DNA of 7,170 bases from Cycloclasticus sp. (GTDB lineage Bacteria > Pseudomonadota > Gammaproteobacteria > Methylococcales > Cycloclasticaceae): the NCBI GenBank assembly GCA_018066825.1, contig JAGPVU010000048.1:1-7170 (forward strand). Direction: 5' to 3'. Of this stretch, positions 1-5,757 are shown one piece after another. The notes below the pieces were generated by a model. It ran no database searches and was not told the origin of the DNA. It saw only the letters and a list, made by a program, of their open reading frames with translations. The stretch's first letter is position 1; the number at the start of each line of letters is the position of its first letter. The translations under genes and the position numbers were made by a program.

Positions 1-674
1 AAGTCCATCCAGTATTCACCCGTGATCGTGTGGGCGTGTGCGTAAGCCATATCACGCGGTACCATTTTTGGCATACCCGTAGTACCTGAAGTGAAATAGA
101 TCATCATTAAATCAGATGCTTTACTGCTCTCAAGTGTTGATCTTTCTAAGGTTTTATCTGCACCGGATATTAACTGATCAAAAGTATGCCAACCAACTCT
201 GCGCTCGCCGATGACGATCAGCGTTTGTAAGGTTGGACAGTTTTTCTTAATCGCATCCACCTTGTCGGCATTTTCTGACGTTACGATTGCGACCGTCGCT
301 TTAGAGCGATTAACCCGGTATTCGATATCCTTAGCCGTCAGTAAATTGGTTCCTGGCATGGTTACAACGCCCAGTTTACAACAGCCGATCATAACGGCGT
401 ACCATTCGGCTATGCGCGGGATCATCACAAAGGCGAGTTCGCCTTTTTTTACTTCTAAACTGAGTAAGCCGTTAGCAAATTGATTTGATAGTTTAGATAG
501 GTCACTGAATTGATAATGCGTTACTGTACTAGCCGTTGCATCCACTGTAATGAATGCCAATTTATCCGCTTGCGACGCTCTTTTATCGATAACATCAAAG
601 CCAAAGTTGTAATCATCTGGTGTCTCTAACTTAAAGCTGGCTTTGGTCTGTTCATAATTCACCATCGTAGACAT
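1..674 (-). CDS. AMP-binding acyl-CoA synthetase-like protein, N-terminal part (3' end outside window)
   Basis: An uninterrupted minus-strand frame of 224 codons runs from an ATG at 674 to the left edge. Residues 193-203 read YFTSGTTGMPK, the phosphate-binding loop (motif A3) of the ANL superfamily, whose members activate a carboxylate with ATP to an acyl-adenylate and usually pass it to CoA. Residues 204-224 (MVPRD, then a His-rich stretch and EYWMD) resemble the medium-chain acyl-CoA synthetase and benzoate-CoA ligase side of the family, as does the N-terminal FGFDVID segment near residue 24. This is recalled similarity, so the substrate is not assigned. The C-terminal lid domain and catalytic lysine lie outside the window. 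The ATG at 674 is preferred over Met4 (665) because GAGGAG lies 8 nt upstream of it. A terminator separates it from purA, so it is probably its own transcription unit. No frameshift or stop is visible. The family call is firm; the specificity is open. Confidence 0.9.
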   Translation of the reverse strand, partial: MSTMVNYEQTKASFKLETPDDYNFGFDVIDKRASQADKLAFITVDATASTVTHYQFSDLSKLSNQFANGLLSLEVKKGELAFVMIPRIAEWYAVMIGCCKLGVVTMPGTNLLTAKDIEYRVNRSKATVAIVTSENADKVDAIKKNCPTLQTLIVIGERRVGWHTFDQLISGADKTLERSTLESSKASDLMMIYFTSGTTGMPKMVPRDMAYAHAHTITGEYWMD

Positions 675-801
675 TTCAAACACTCCTCAAAAACCTTTAT
701 ATATTTTTTTAACTCATCAATTTTATCATCTAAACCCTCCAAATAATAATAACTGCGCTTTCTCTTCTTATTAGCGAGGTAACCATTCCATTTGAATCAT
801 A
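675..801 (-). other. AT-rich leader / upstream region of the AMP-binding gene
   Basis: This stretch lies between the purA terminator and the AMP-binding start and must hold that gene's promoter if it is transcribed separately. It is AT-rich, with TATATAAA-like and TAAAAT-like elements on the minus strand, but I found no -10 with a convincing -35 at 16-18 bp. It contains a GGAGGG site (735-740) before a six-codon ATG frame (729-709), and an open frame without an ATG (796-659). Neither is supported well enough to call a gene. Confidence 0.5.
683..688 (-). promoter_or_regulatory. Ribosome binding site of the AMP-binding gene
   Basis: The minus strand reads GAGGAG followed by 8 nt (TGTTTGAA) and then ATG at 674. 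This is a strong Shine-Dalgarno match with good spacing, and it decides between the two candidate starts at 674 and 665. Confidence 0.75.
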
Positions 802-830
802 AGGGCTTTTTTATTAATAAAAAAAGCCCT
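802..830. repeat. Perfect inverted repeat overlapping the purA terminator
   Basis: AGGGCTTTTTT (802-812) and AAAAAAGCCCT (820-830) are perfect reverse complements, 11 bp each, with a 7-nt spacer. The right arm is also the 3' stem arm and T-tract of the purA terminator. The AGGGCT/AGCCCT hexamer therefore occurs three times (802-807, 825-830, 841-846) and can form two mutually exclusive hairpins. In the plus direction the hairpin has no T-tract after it, so it is not a convincing terminator for plus-strand RNA. Confidence 0.7.
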
Positions 831-846
831 ACAAAACGATAGGGCT
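818..846 (-). terminator. Rho-independent terminator after purA
   Basis: On the minus strand, 25 nt past the purA stop codon, AGCCCTA (846-840) pairs with TAGGGCT (831-825) around an 8-nt loop. An uninterrupted run of T follows at 824-818. Stem, loop and T-tract have the standard layout of an intrinsic terminator. It would end the hfq-to-purA transcript before the AMP-binding gene. Confidence 0.88.
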
Positions 847-871
847 GATGTGTTAAAAATACCCGTGGAGG

Positions 872-2164
872 TTAACCGAATGGGTTGTTTAAAATAACCG
901 TTTCGGTTCTTTCAGGCCCTGTAGAAATAATATCGATAGGCACCTCAATTAAAACTTCTAAACGTTTGATATAGGCTAAGGCCTCTGCTGGAAATTTATC
1001 CAACGTTTTTTGCCCAGCCGTTTGCCCCTTCCAACCCGGCATCGTTTCGAAAACAGGTTCGCATTGGGCGTAATTTTCAGCCCCAATGGGTGGCACATCG
1101 ATCAACTCACCATTTAACCTATAGGCGGTACAAATTTTAACTTCCTCAAGACCATCCATCACGTCGAGCTTGGTTAGACAAATACCCGTTAAACTGTTCA
1201 GTCTTGCAGAACGACGCAGTGACACCGCATCAAACCAACCGCAACGCCTTTCACGTCCGGTTGTTGCACCAAATTCATGGCCTTTTTCACCCAAATATCG
1301 ACCCACCTCGTCTTTTAACTCTGTGGGGAATGGGCCACTGCCTACTCGGGTGGTATAGGCTTTAGTAATACCCAGCACATAGTCCATATCGCACGGCCCC
1401 ATGCCACTACCGGTCGCTGAGCTGCCCGCGGTAGTATTAGATGATGTAACGTAGGGGTAGGTACCGTGATCAATGTCTAACAAAGCTCCTTGCGCCCCTT
1501 CAAATAAAATATTTTCCCCTTCACGATTCAGCTGATGCAAAACATCCGCCACGTCGATTAACATCGGTTTAATTATTTCTGCTTGCGCCATTAGTTCATT
1601 AAACATCTGCTCAGCTTGATATTCAGGGGCCTGATAATAATTTTTTAATACGAAGTTGTGATAGTCCAATAACTCGTTAAGCTTTTCACGGAAAATACCA
1701 GGTGTGAGCAAATCGCCAGCGCGAACGCCACGTCTTGCCACCTTGTCTTCATACGCAGGCCCAATACCACGCCCGGTTGTACCAATCGCTTTATTACCGC
1801 GCGCACTTTCTCTGGCCAAATCCAAGCCTATATGTACCGGTAGAATAAGTGGACAAGCCTCACTGATTTTTAAACGATTCGTTAAGTTAACACCAGCCTT
1901 TTCGAGTATACCCATCTCATCTAATAAAGCAGCGGGCGACAACACCACCCCATTACCAATTAGACAACTGACCCCGTCACGCAAAATACCTGATGGTATT
2001 AAATGTAAGACGGTTTTTTTATCACCAATAACCAAGGTATGGCCAGCGTTATGGCCGCCTTGAAAACGAACCACTGCGGCCACATCATCTGTTAACAAAT
2101 CGACTAACTTACCCTTGCCTTCGTCACCCCATTGAGTGCCAATTACGACAACATTTTTTCCCAT
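872..2164 (-). CDS. purA: Adenylosuccinate synthetase
   Basis: PurA makes adenylosuccinate from IMP, aspartate and GTP in the cytoplasm, the first committed step from IMP to AMP. The protein is 430 residues, close to the 432 of E. coli, and complete. The N-terminal GTQWGDEGKGK loop (residues 9-19) holds the catalytic Asp14. GGHNAGHT (36-43) carries His42, equivalent to the catalytic His41 of the processed E. coli enzyme. GTTGRGIGPAYEDK (128-141) and Arg144/145 form the IMP site shared across the dimer. FEGAQG (221-226), the DIDHGTYPYVTSSNTT segment (230-245), TTGRERR (301-307) and TKLDVMDG (331-338), which contacts the guanine base, are all present. The ATG at 2164 gives the standard MGKNVVVIGTQWG start. 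It lies 51 bp after hisZ and is likely co-transcribed with it. I see no PurR-like operator in that gap. A terminator follows. Confidence 0.98.
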   Translation of the reverse strand: MGKNVVVIGTQWGDEGKGKLVDLLTDDVAAVVRFQGGHNAGHTLVIGDKKTVLHLIPSGILRDGVSCLIGNGVVLSPAALLDEMGILEKAGVNLTNRLKISEACPLILPVHIGLDLARESARGNKAIGTTGRGIGPAYEDKVARRGVRAGDLLTPGIFREKLNELLDYHNFVLKNYYQAPEYQAEQMFNELMAQAEIIKPMLIDVADVLHQLNREGENILFEGAQGALLDIDHGTYPYVTSSNTTAGSSATGSGMGPCDMDYVLGITKAYTTRVGSGPFPTELKDEVGRYLGEKGHEFGATTGRERRCGWFDAVSLRRSARLNSLTGICLTKLDVMDGLEEVKICTAYRLNGELIDVPPIGAENYAQCEPVFETMPGWKGQTAGQKTLDKFPAEALAYIKRLEVLIEVPIDIISTGPERTETVILNNPFG

Positions 2165-2215
2165 TTTATTTCTCTATCTTTGATGTAAATGTACCGAGCA
2201 TAAAACTCGACTATA

Positions 2216-3385
2216 TTAAGTAATTTGCCACTGACCCTTAAGGTTTTTAATTTCAGCTGTGTGGTTTGGTTGTTTTTTATCACCTGGGAGCGCCTGCACA
2301 ACCACTTGACCTGAGGCTCGTAATTGGCGGATCATTGCGTGCAGGTCGGCGTCATCTTCGTCAGGCGCCAAAATCACATCTTGTTGACTTGTGTTGTTCA
2401 GCGAACTTAAGCGAGACAAGACTTTAACATCTGCACTAAAACCGGTAGCGGGTAAGGCCGCATCGAGTTGCTTGGTTAAACTATCATAGCGACCGCCACG
2501 CGCTACTTCAAAACCAAAACCTGGCACGAAAGCAGCAAATACAATGCCTGTTTGATACTGGTAACAGCGCAGTTCTGCAAGGTCAAAATACAAGGGCAAT
2601 GCCGGATAGCTAGTCTGTAATAAGGCGGCTACTGTTTCTAACTCATCGATCGCGTTAAGCACCTGATCACCACCAATAGTCAGGTGTTTTCTCGCTTCAT
2701 TAAGTACGCTGATATCGCCATTTAAACTCAATAACTGATTAAACGCTGCTTGCCAAGCTTGATCTAATTGATAAGCGTTCAATAAGTCGCCCAATTCATC
2801 GCTCGCTTTACGTTGCAGCACTTCGAATAGCTCAGCCTCTTGCTCTTCAGACAATCCGGCTTTGTTCGACAAGCCGCGAAAAATACCCACATGGCCCAAA
2901 TCCAAATGTACGTCTAACACGCCCGACATAGCCAAGGTTTCTAGCATTAAACGAATGATCTCGACATCACTGTGAACGTGTTGACTGCCGTAGAGTTCTG
3001 CACCGACTTGGATCGGGCTACGTGATTTTTCAATCTTAGCACCACGCGCTTGTAGCACTGAACCTAGGTAACACAATCTAATGGGGGCCTCTTGATAAAG
3101 GTGGTTACCCGCCATTCTAGCGACTTGAGGTGTCATATCAGCACGCACACCTAGCGTTCTTCCGCTAATTTGATCGGTTAACTTAAAGGTTTGCAGTGCT
3201 AGCTCTCTACCGGTACCCGTTAGTAGTGCATCGAGGTATTCAACCATCGGCGGTATCACGTATTGATAGCCCCACGTTTTAAATAAGTCCAACAGATCGC
3301 GTCGAATTATTTCTAACTGAGCCGCCTCTTCCGGGTGGAGTTCATCTATCCCTTCAGGTAGTATCCATGAGTTTTTATTTGTCAT
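2216..3385 (-). CDS. hisZ: ATP phosphoribosyltransferase regulatory subunit
   Basis: HisZ is a catalytically inactive paralogue of histidyl-tRNA synthetase. It pairs with the short form of HisG to make the hetero-octameric ATP phosphoribosyltransferase, the first and feedback-controlled step of histidine synthesis. With the chosen start it has 389 residues, usual for the family. The class II synthetase fold shows in GVRADMTPQVARMA (79-92), the YLGSVLQARG to SRSPIQVGAELYG stretch (106-133), LDLGHVGIFRGL (161-172) and GGRYD (297-301). The C-terminal region is short and lacks a normal HisRS anticodon-binding domain. The start is placed at the ATG at 3385, giving MTNKNSWILPEGI, which matches how HisZ proteins begin. 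A TTG at 3412 would add nine residues and overlap the upstream gene by 11 bp. No strong Shine-Dalgarno precedes either, so translational coupling to the upstream gene is likely. hisG is not in the window. HisRS itself is the main alternative and is disfavoured by length and motifs. Confidence 0.94.
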   Translation of the reverse strand: MTNKNSWILPEGIDELHPEEAAQLEIIRRDLLDLFKTWGYQYVIPPMVEYLDALLTGTGRELALQTFKLTDQISGRTLGVRADMTPQVARMAGNHLYQEAPIRLCYLGSVLQARGAKIEKSRSPIQVGAELYGSQHVHSDVEIIRLMLETLAMSGVLDVHLDLGHVGIFRGLSNKAGLSEEQEAELFEVLQRKASDELGDLLNAYQLDQAWQAAFNQLLSLNGDISVLNEARKHLTIGGDQVLNAIDELETVAALLQTSYPALPLYFDLAELRCYQYQTGIVFAAFVPGFGFEVARGGRYDSLTKQLDAALPATGFSADVKVLSRLSSLNNTSQQDVILAPDEDDADLHAMIRQLRASGQVVVQALPGDKKQPNHTAEIKNLKGQWQIT

Positions 3386-3401
3386 AGTTGTATCAGTACG
3401 G

Positions 3402-3590
3402 TTAGCGCACAAAAGTTAACAGTAAAACACCTATCATCATGCTCACTAAACCGGACGCTCGAACGGTTCGGTCATCCATTTCAGTAATTCGTTTATAGGT
3501 ATTGCGAAGCGCATCAGGGCTTATAAAGGGCATAATGCCCTCTATAATTAACACCAAAGCAAGGGCTGAAAATAAGTCTTGCCACGCCAT
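3402..3590 (-). CDS. yjeT: DUF2065 small inner-membrane protein (YjeT-like)
   Basis: This 62-residue protein has two hydrophobic segments, at about residues 6-24 (LFSALALVLIIEGIMPFI) and 45-61 (ASGLVSMMIGVLLLTFV). A short polar loop containing YKRITEMDDRTVR joins them, so it should be a two-span inner-membrane hairpin. The pattern ALALVLIIEGIMPF followed by P, a basic loop and a Gly-containing second helix matches the DUF2065/YjeT family from memory, and the length is typical. Its function is unknown. Its place between hflC (22 bp upstream) and hisZ (16 bp downstream) is the conserved one in pseudomonad-type genomes. That hints at, but does not prove, a link to the HflKC-FtsH membrane complex. 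The ATG at 3590 is preceded by seven G at 4 nt spacing, which supports this start. Confidence 0.9.
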   Translation of the reverse strand: MAWQDLFSALALVLIIEGIMPFISPDALRNTYKRITEMDDRTVRASGLVSMMIGVLLLTFVR

Positions 3591-3594
3591 GATG

Positions 3595-3601
3595 CCCCCC
3601 C
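3595..3601 (-). promoter_or_regulatory. G7 tract acting as ribosome binding site of the DUF2065 gene
   Basis: The minus strand reads seven consecutive G, then CATC, then the ATG at 3590. No other Shine-Dalgarno-like sequence lies close enough, so this homopolymer is the likely ribosome binding site. It sits in the 22-bp gap after hflC. Confidence 0.55.
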
Positions 3602-3612
3602 GTTCTTAATGT

Positions 3613-4482
3613 TTAGCGCTTAGCTTCGTTCTTAAAGTATTTAAAGAAGTCAGACTTCGGTTCTAAGACAATTAAATCATTACCCGAGCCCATGCTTTTC
3701 CGGTACGCGCTTAAGCTACGATAAAAGGCAAAAAACTCTGTATTTTTGTTATACGCTTCAGCATAGGTTTCTGCCGCTACCGCATCACCTCGACCTTTTA
3801 ATTGTTGAGATTCTTTGTACGCATTGGCTAAAATAACTTCAGATTGCTTGTCTGCTTCAGCACGGATTCTTTCAGCCGCTTCTTTACCACGTGATCTAAA
3901 TTCACGAGCAACTCGCTCACGCTCTGACTCCATCCTTTTATACACCGAAGAACTCACTTCATCAGGCAAATCGATACGTTGAATACGCACGTCGATAATA
4001 TCGATCCCCAAACCTTTACCCAATTTATTGGTATTGGCGATTAAGTCGTCACGGGTTACATCACGGCCGACAGAAATCAGTTCTTTGATCGTTTGTTTAC
4101 TAAACGCCGCACGAATTTCATCTTTTACGAATTGATTCAAACGTGTCTCGACTTGGCTCGAATCACCACCTACTGAGCGATAATAGTCGTTCACGTTTGA
4201 GACTCGCCACTTGACGTAAGTGTCAACAATAACGTTTTTCTTTTCACTGGTTAGAAACCGTTCCGGACGAGAGTCTAAGGTCTGAATGCGACCGTCAAAT
4301 TTTCTAACGTTGTTAATGAACGGCGCTTTAAAGTGCAAGCCAGGTTCTAGGTCCGTTCGAACAATTTCACCCAGACGAAAAACCATTGCTTTTTCACGCT
4401 GATCAACGGTAAAAACCGACATTGAGCCAACAAACAAAACACCAACGATAACAAATAATACAATAGGATTCATTTTAGTCAT
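3613..4482 (-). CDS. hflC: HflC, SPFH-domain subunit of the HflKC complex
   Basis: HflC and HflK form a cage in the inner membrane that surrounds FtsH and controls its proteolysis of membrane proteins. In E. coli this affects lambda CII stability, hence the name. The protein has 289 residues. An N-terminal membrane anchor (about 5-25) is followed by the MSVFTVDQREKAMVFRLGE start of the SPFH/band-7 domain, EPGLHFKAPF (46-55), the DTYVKWRV strand (87-94) and the DVRIQRIDLPDEV segment (164-176). A long charged coiled coil (about 180-245) comes next, then the conserved FYAF-type segment FFAFYRSLSAYRKS (250-263). It lacks the insert of roughly 40 residues before the DVRI strand that makes E. coli HflC 334 residues long. 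The 289-residue form is normal in pseudomonads. Its ATG overlaps the hflK stop codon as TAATG with GAGGGG upstream, so the two are translationally coupled. Met4 is a less likely alternative start. Confidence 0.97.
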   Translation of the reverse strand: MTKMNPIVLFVIVGVLFVGSMSVFTVDQREKAMVFRLGEIVRTDLEPGLHFKAPFINNVRKFDGRIQTLDSRPERFLTSEKKNVIVDTYVKWRVSNVNDYYRSVGGDSSQVETRLNQFVKDEIRAAFSKQTIKELISVGRDVTRDDLIANTNKLGKGLGIDIIDVRIQRIDLPDEVSSSVYKRMESERERVAREFRSRGKEAAERIRAEADKQSEVILANAYKESQQLKGRGDAVAAETYAEAYNKNTEFFAFYRSLSAYRKSMGSGNDLIVLEPKSDFFKYFKNEAKR

Positions 4483-5684
4483 TATCTTCCCCTCACGTCT
4501 CTGTCTCTACCCCGGGTACTAAACTCTCCAGTACCATTGTCACCACTGTCAGGTGAATTAATAAAGCGATTTGTTGCTGTAGTGTCAGGTTTATTGTTAT
4601 TAGACTTCATTAGTTTATCTATTGGTAGGTACATCAAATTATTGCCGCCTTGTACGTCCATAATAACCTTATTAGAAGCACCTAATACCGTTTCCATTGT
4701 TTCAAGGTACAGCCGTTTACGTGTCACTTCAGGTGCTTTGTTATACTCTACTAACAATTGACTAAACCGTGACGCATCACCATCCGCCTCGGCCCTAATT
4801 CGCTCATCATAACCCTGCGCTTCTTGCACAATACGTGAAGCTGCACCTCTCGCCTTTGGCACAACTTCATTAGAATAAGCTTCGGCTTCGTTGATAAAGC
4901 GCTGCTCATCTTCACGTGCTTTAATCGCATCTGAGAAGGCACCTTGAACTTCTTCTGGCGGTTGTGCCTCAACCAAGTTAACCGATGAAATGATAATGCC
5001 GGTGCCGTAATCATCTAACATAGCCTGCAACGACGTTTGCACTTTGGACACCACTTCACTTCGCCCTTCTGTCAGCACAAAGTCCATCTTATTTTTGCCA
5101 ATAACCGCTCTGATCGCACTTTCTGTCGCGTCTTTTAAGGTTAAATCGGGGTTGCGCACGTTAAACACGTAATCTTCCGCATCTTTAATGCGGTATTGCA
5201 CGGCTAAGCGAATATCAATGATGTTTTCATCCTTGGTTAGCATGAGCGCTTCTTTTTTCACCCCACTCGCTGCCTGCTGGTCACGGCCGGAACGGTAACC
5301 AATTTCGACAAAACGCTGTTGATCAACGTTTACGATAGACACCGTGTCAACGGGTGCGGGTAAACGCCAATGTGGCCCTGGCATAGTACTTTCGTGGTAT
5401 TTACCAAAACGCAATACGACACCTCGATTACCTTCATCGACGATATAGATGCCCGAACCTAACCAGATTAAAGCAGCCACTACGCCCAGCACAACAAAAC
5501 CTGAACTGGATGGACCACCAGCGCCTTCTGAGCCGCCTTTTTTAGGCGAACCACCACCAAATAGGCTGCCTAGTTTGTTTTGCAATGAGCGCACAACCTC
5601 ATCTAAATCGGGAGGACTTTGTTCTTTTTTTCGGCCACTCCATGGGTCTTTCTTTTTGTCGTTACCTGAGTCATCCCAAGACAT
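4482..5684 (-). CDS. hflK: HflK, SPFH-domain subunit of the HflKC complex
   Basis: HflK is the partner of HflC in the FtsH-enclosing membrane complex. The 400-residue protein starts MSWDDSGNDKKKDPW, typical of HflK. A cytoplasmic, Gly/Ser/Lys-rich tail with LDEVVRSLQNKLGSLFGGG (27-45) leads to one membrane span (about 62-81). The SPFH domain begins at IVDEGNRGVVLRFGKY (81-96) and includes PGPHWRLPAPVD (102-113), LTKDENIIDIRLAVQYRI (149-166), YVFNVRNPD (172-180), ESAIRAVIG (188-196) and NLVEAQPPEEVQGAF (236-250). A coiled coil (about 255-320) follows, then the conserved YLETMETVLG (326-335). The C-terminal tail is low in complexity and ends in an Arg-rich RGRDRDVRGR, a region expected in the periplasm. 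E. coli HflK is 419 residues, so the length is normal. The ATG at 5684 has AGAGG 8 nt upstream. It lies 73 bp from hflX, with a promoter-like element in that gap, and overlaps hflC by 1 nt. Confidence 0.98.
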   Translation of the reverse strand: MSWDDSGNDKKKDPWSGRKKEQSPPDLDEVVRSLQNKLGSLFGGGSPKKGGSEGAGGPSSSGFVVLGVVAALIWLGSGIYIVDEGNRGVVLRFGKYHESTMPGPHWRLPAPVDTVSIVNVDQQRFVEIGYRSGRDQQAASGVKKEALMLTKDENIIDIRLAVQYRIKDAEDYVFNVRNPDLTLKDATESAIRAVIGKNKMDFVLTEGRSEVVSKVQTSLQAMLDDYGTGIIISSVNLVEAQPPEEVQGAFSDAIKAREDEQRFINEAEAYSNEVVPKARGAASRIVQEAQGYDERIRAEADGDASRFSQLLVEYNKAPEVTRKRLYLETMETVLGASNKVIMDVQGGNNLMYLPIDKLMKSNNNKPDTTATNRFINSPDSGDNGTGEFSTRGRDRDVRGR

Positions 5685-5725
5685 AGTTAAAACCTCTAAA
5701 GTTGAATTGTTTTAATGAATGATGA

Positions 5726-5754
5726 ATTTTAGGTGGCTAAAGACCTGTAAGCAA
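5726..5754 (-). promoter_or_regulatory. Candidate sigma70-type promoter for hflKC
   Basis: On the minus strand, just after the hflX stop, TTGCTT (5754-5749) is followed by a 17-bp spacer and TAAAAT (5731-5726). The -10 matches TATAAT at five of six positions; the -35 matches TTGACA at three of six. It would start RNA about 35 nt before hflK. The 73-bp gap is otherwise longer than needed in a tight operon. This is a pattern match only. Confidence 0.35.
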
Positions 5755-5757
5755 GGA

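Noticed and set aside
211..483. Plus-strand open frame of 90 codons
   Set aside because: It lies opposite the AMP-binding gene, has no recognisable motif or convincing ribosome site, and its composition fits a reverse-strand shadow.
1704..2063. Plus-strand open frame of 119 codons, and a shorter one at 1170-1358
   Set aside because: Both are antisense to the highly conserved purA coding sequence. The translated products are Pro/Ser-rich shadows without any domain.
2165..2215. Possible purA promoter or PurR operator in the hisZ-purA gap
   Set aside because: A TATAGT hexamer is present, but no -35 lies at suitable spacing, and nothing resembles the ACGCAAACGTTTGCGT operator consensus.
4482..4482. 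Overlap of hflK stop and hflC start as a possible frameshift or fusion
   Set aside because: TAATG overlaps are ordinary translational coupling. Both proteins have normal ends, so no frameshift is needed.
4751..5014. Minus-strand open frame of 87 codons inside hflK
   Set aside because: It is an alternative frame of hflK, whose protein is intact and conserved across this stretch.
5449..5715. Plus-strand frame of 88 codons, Pro-rich, running across the hflK start
   Set aside because: It is antisense to the Gly/Ser/Lys-rich N-terminal tail of HflK, which explains its Pro-rich composition.
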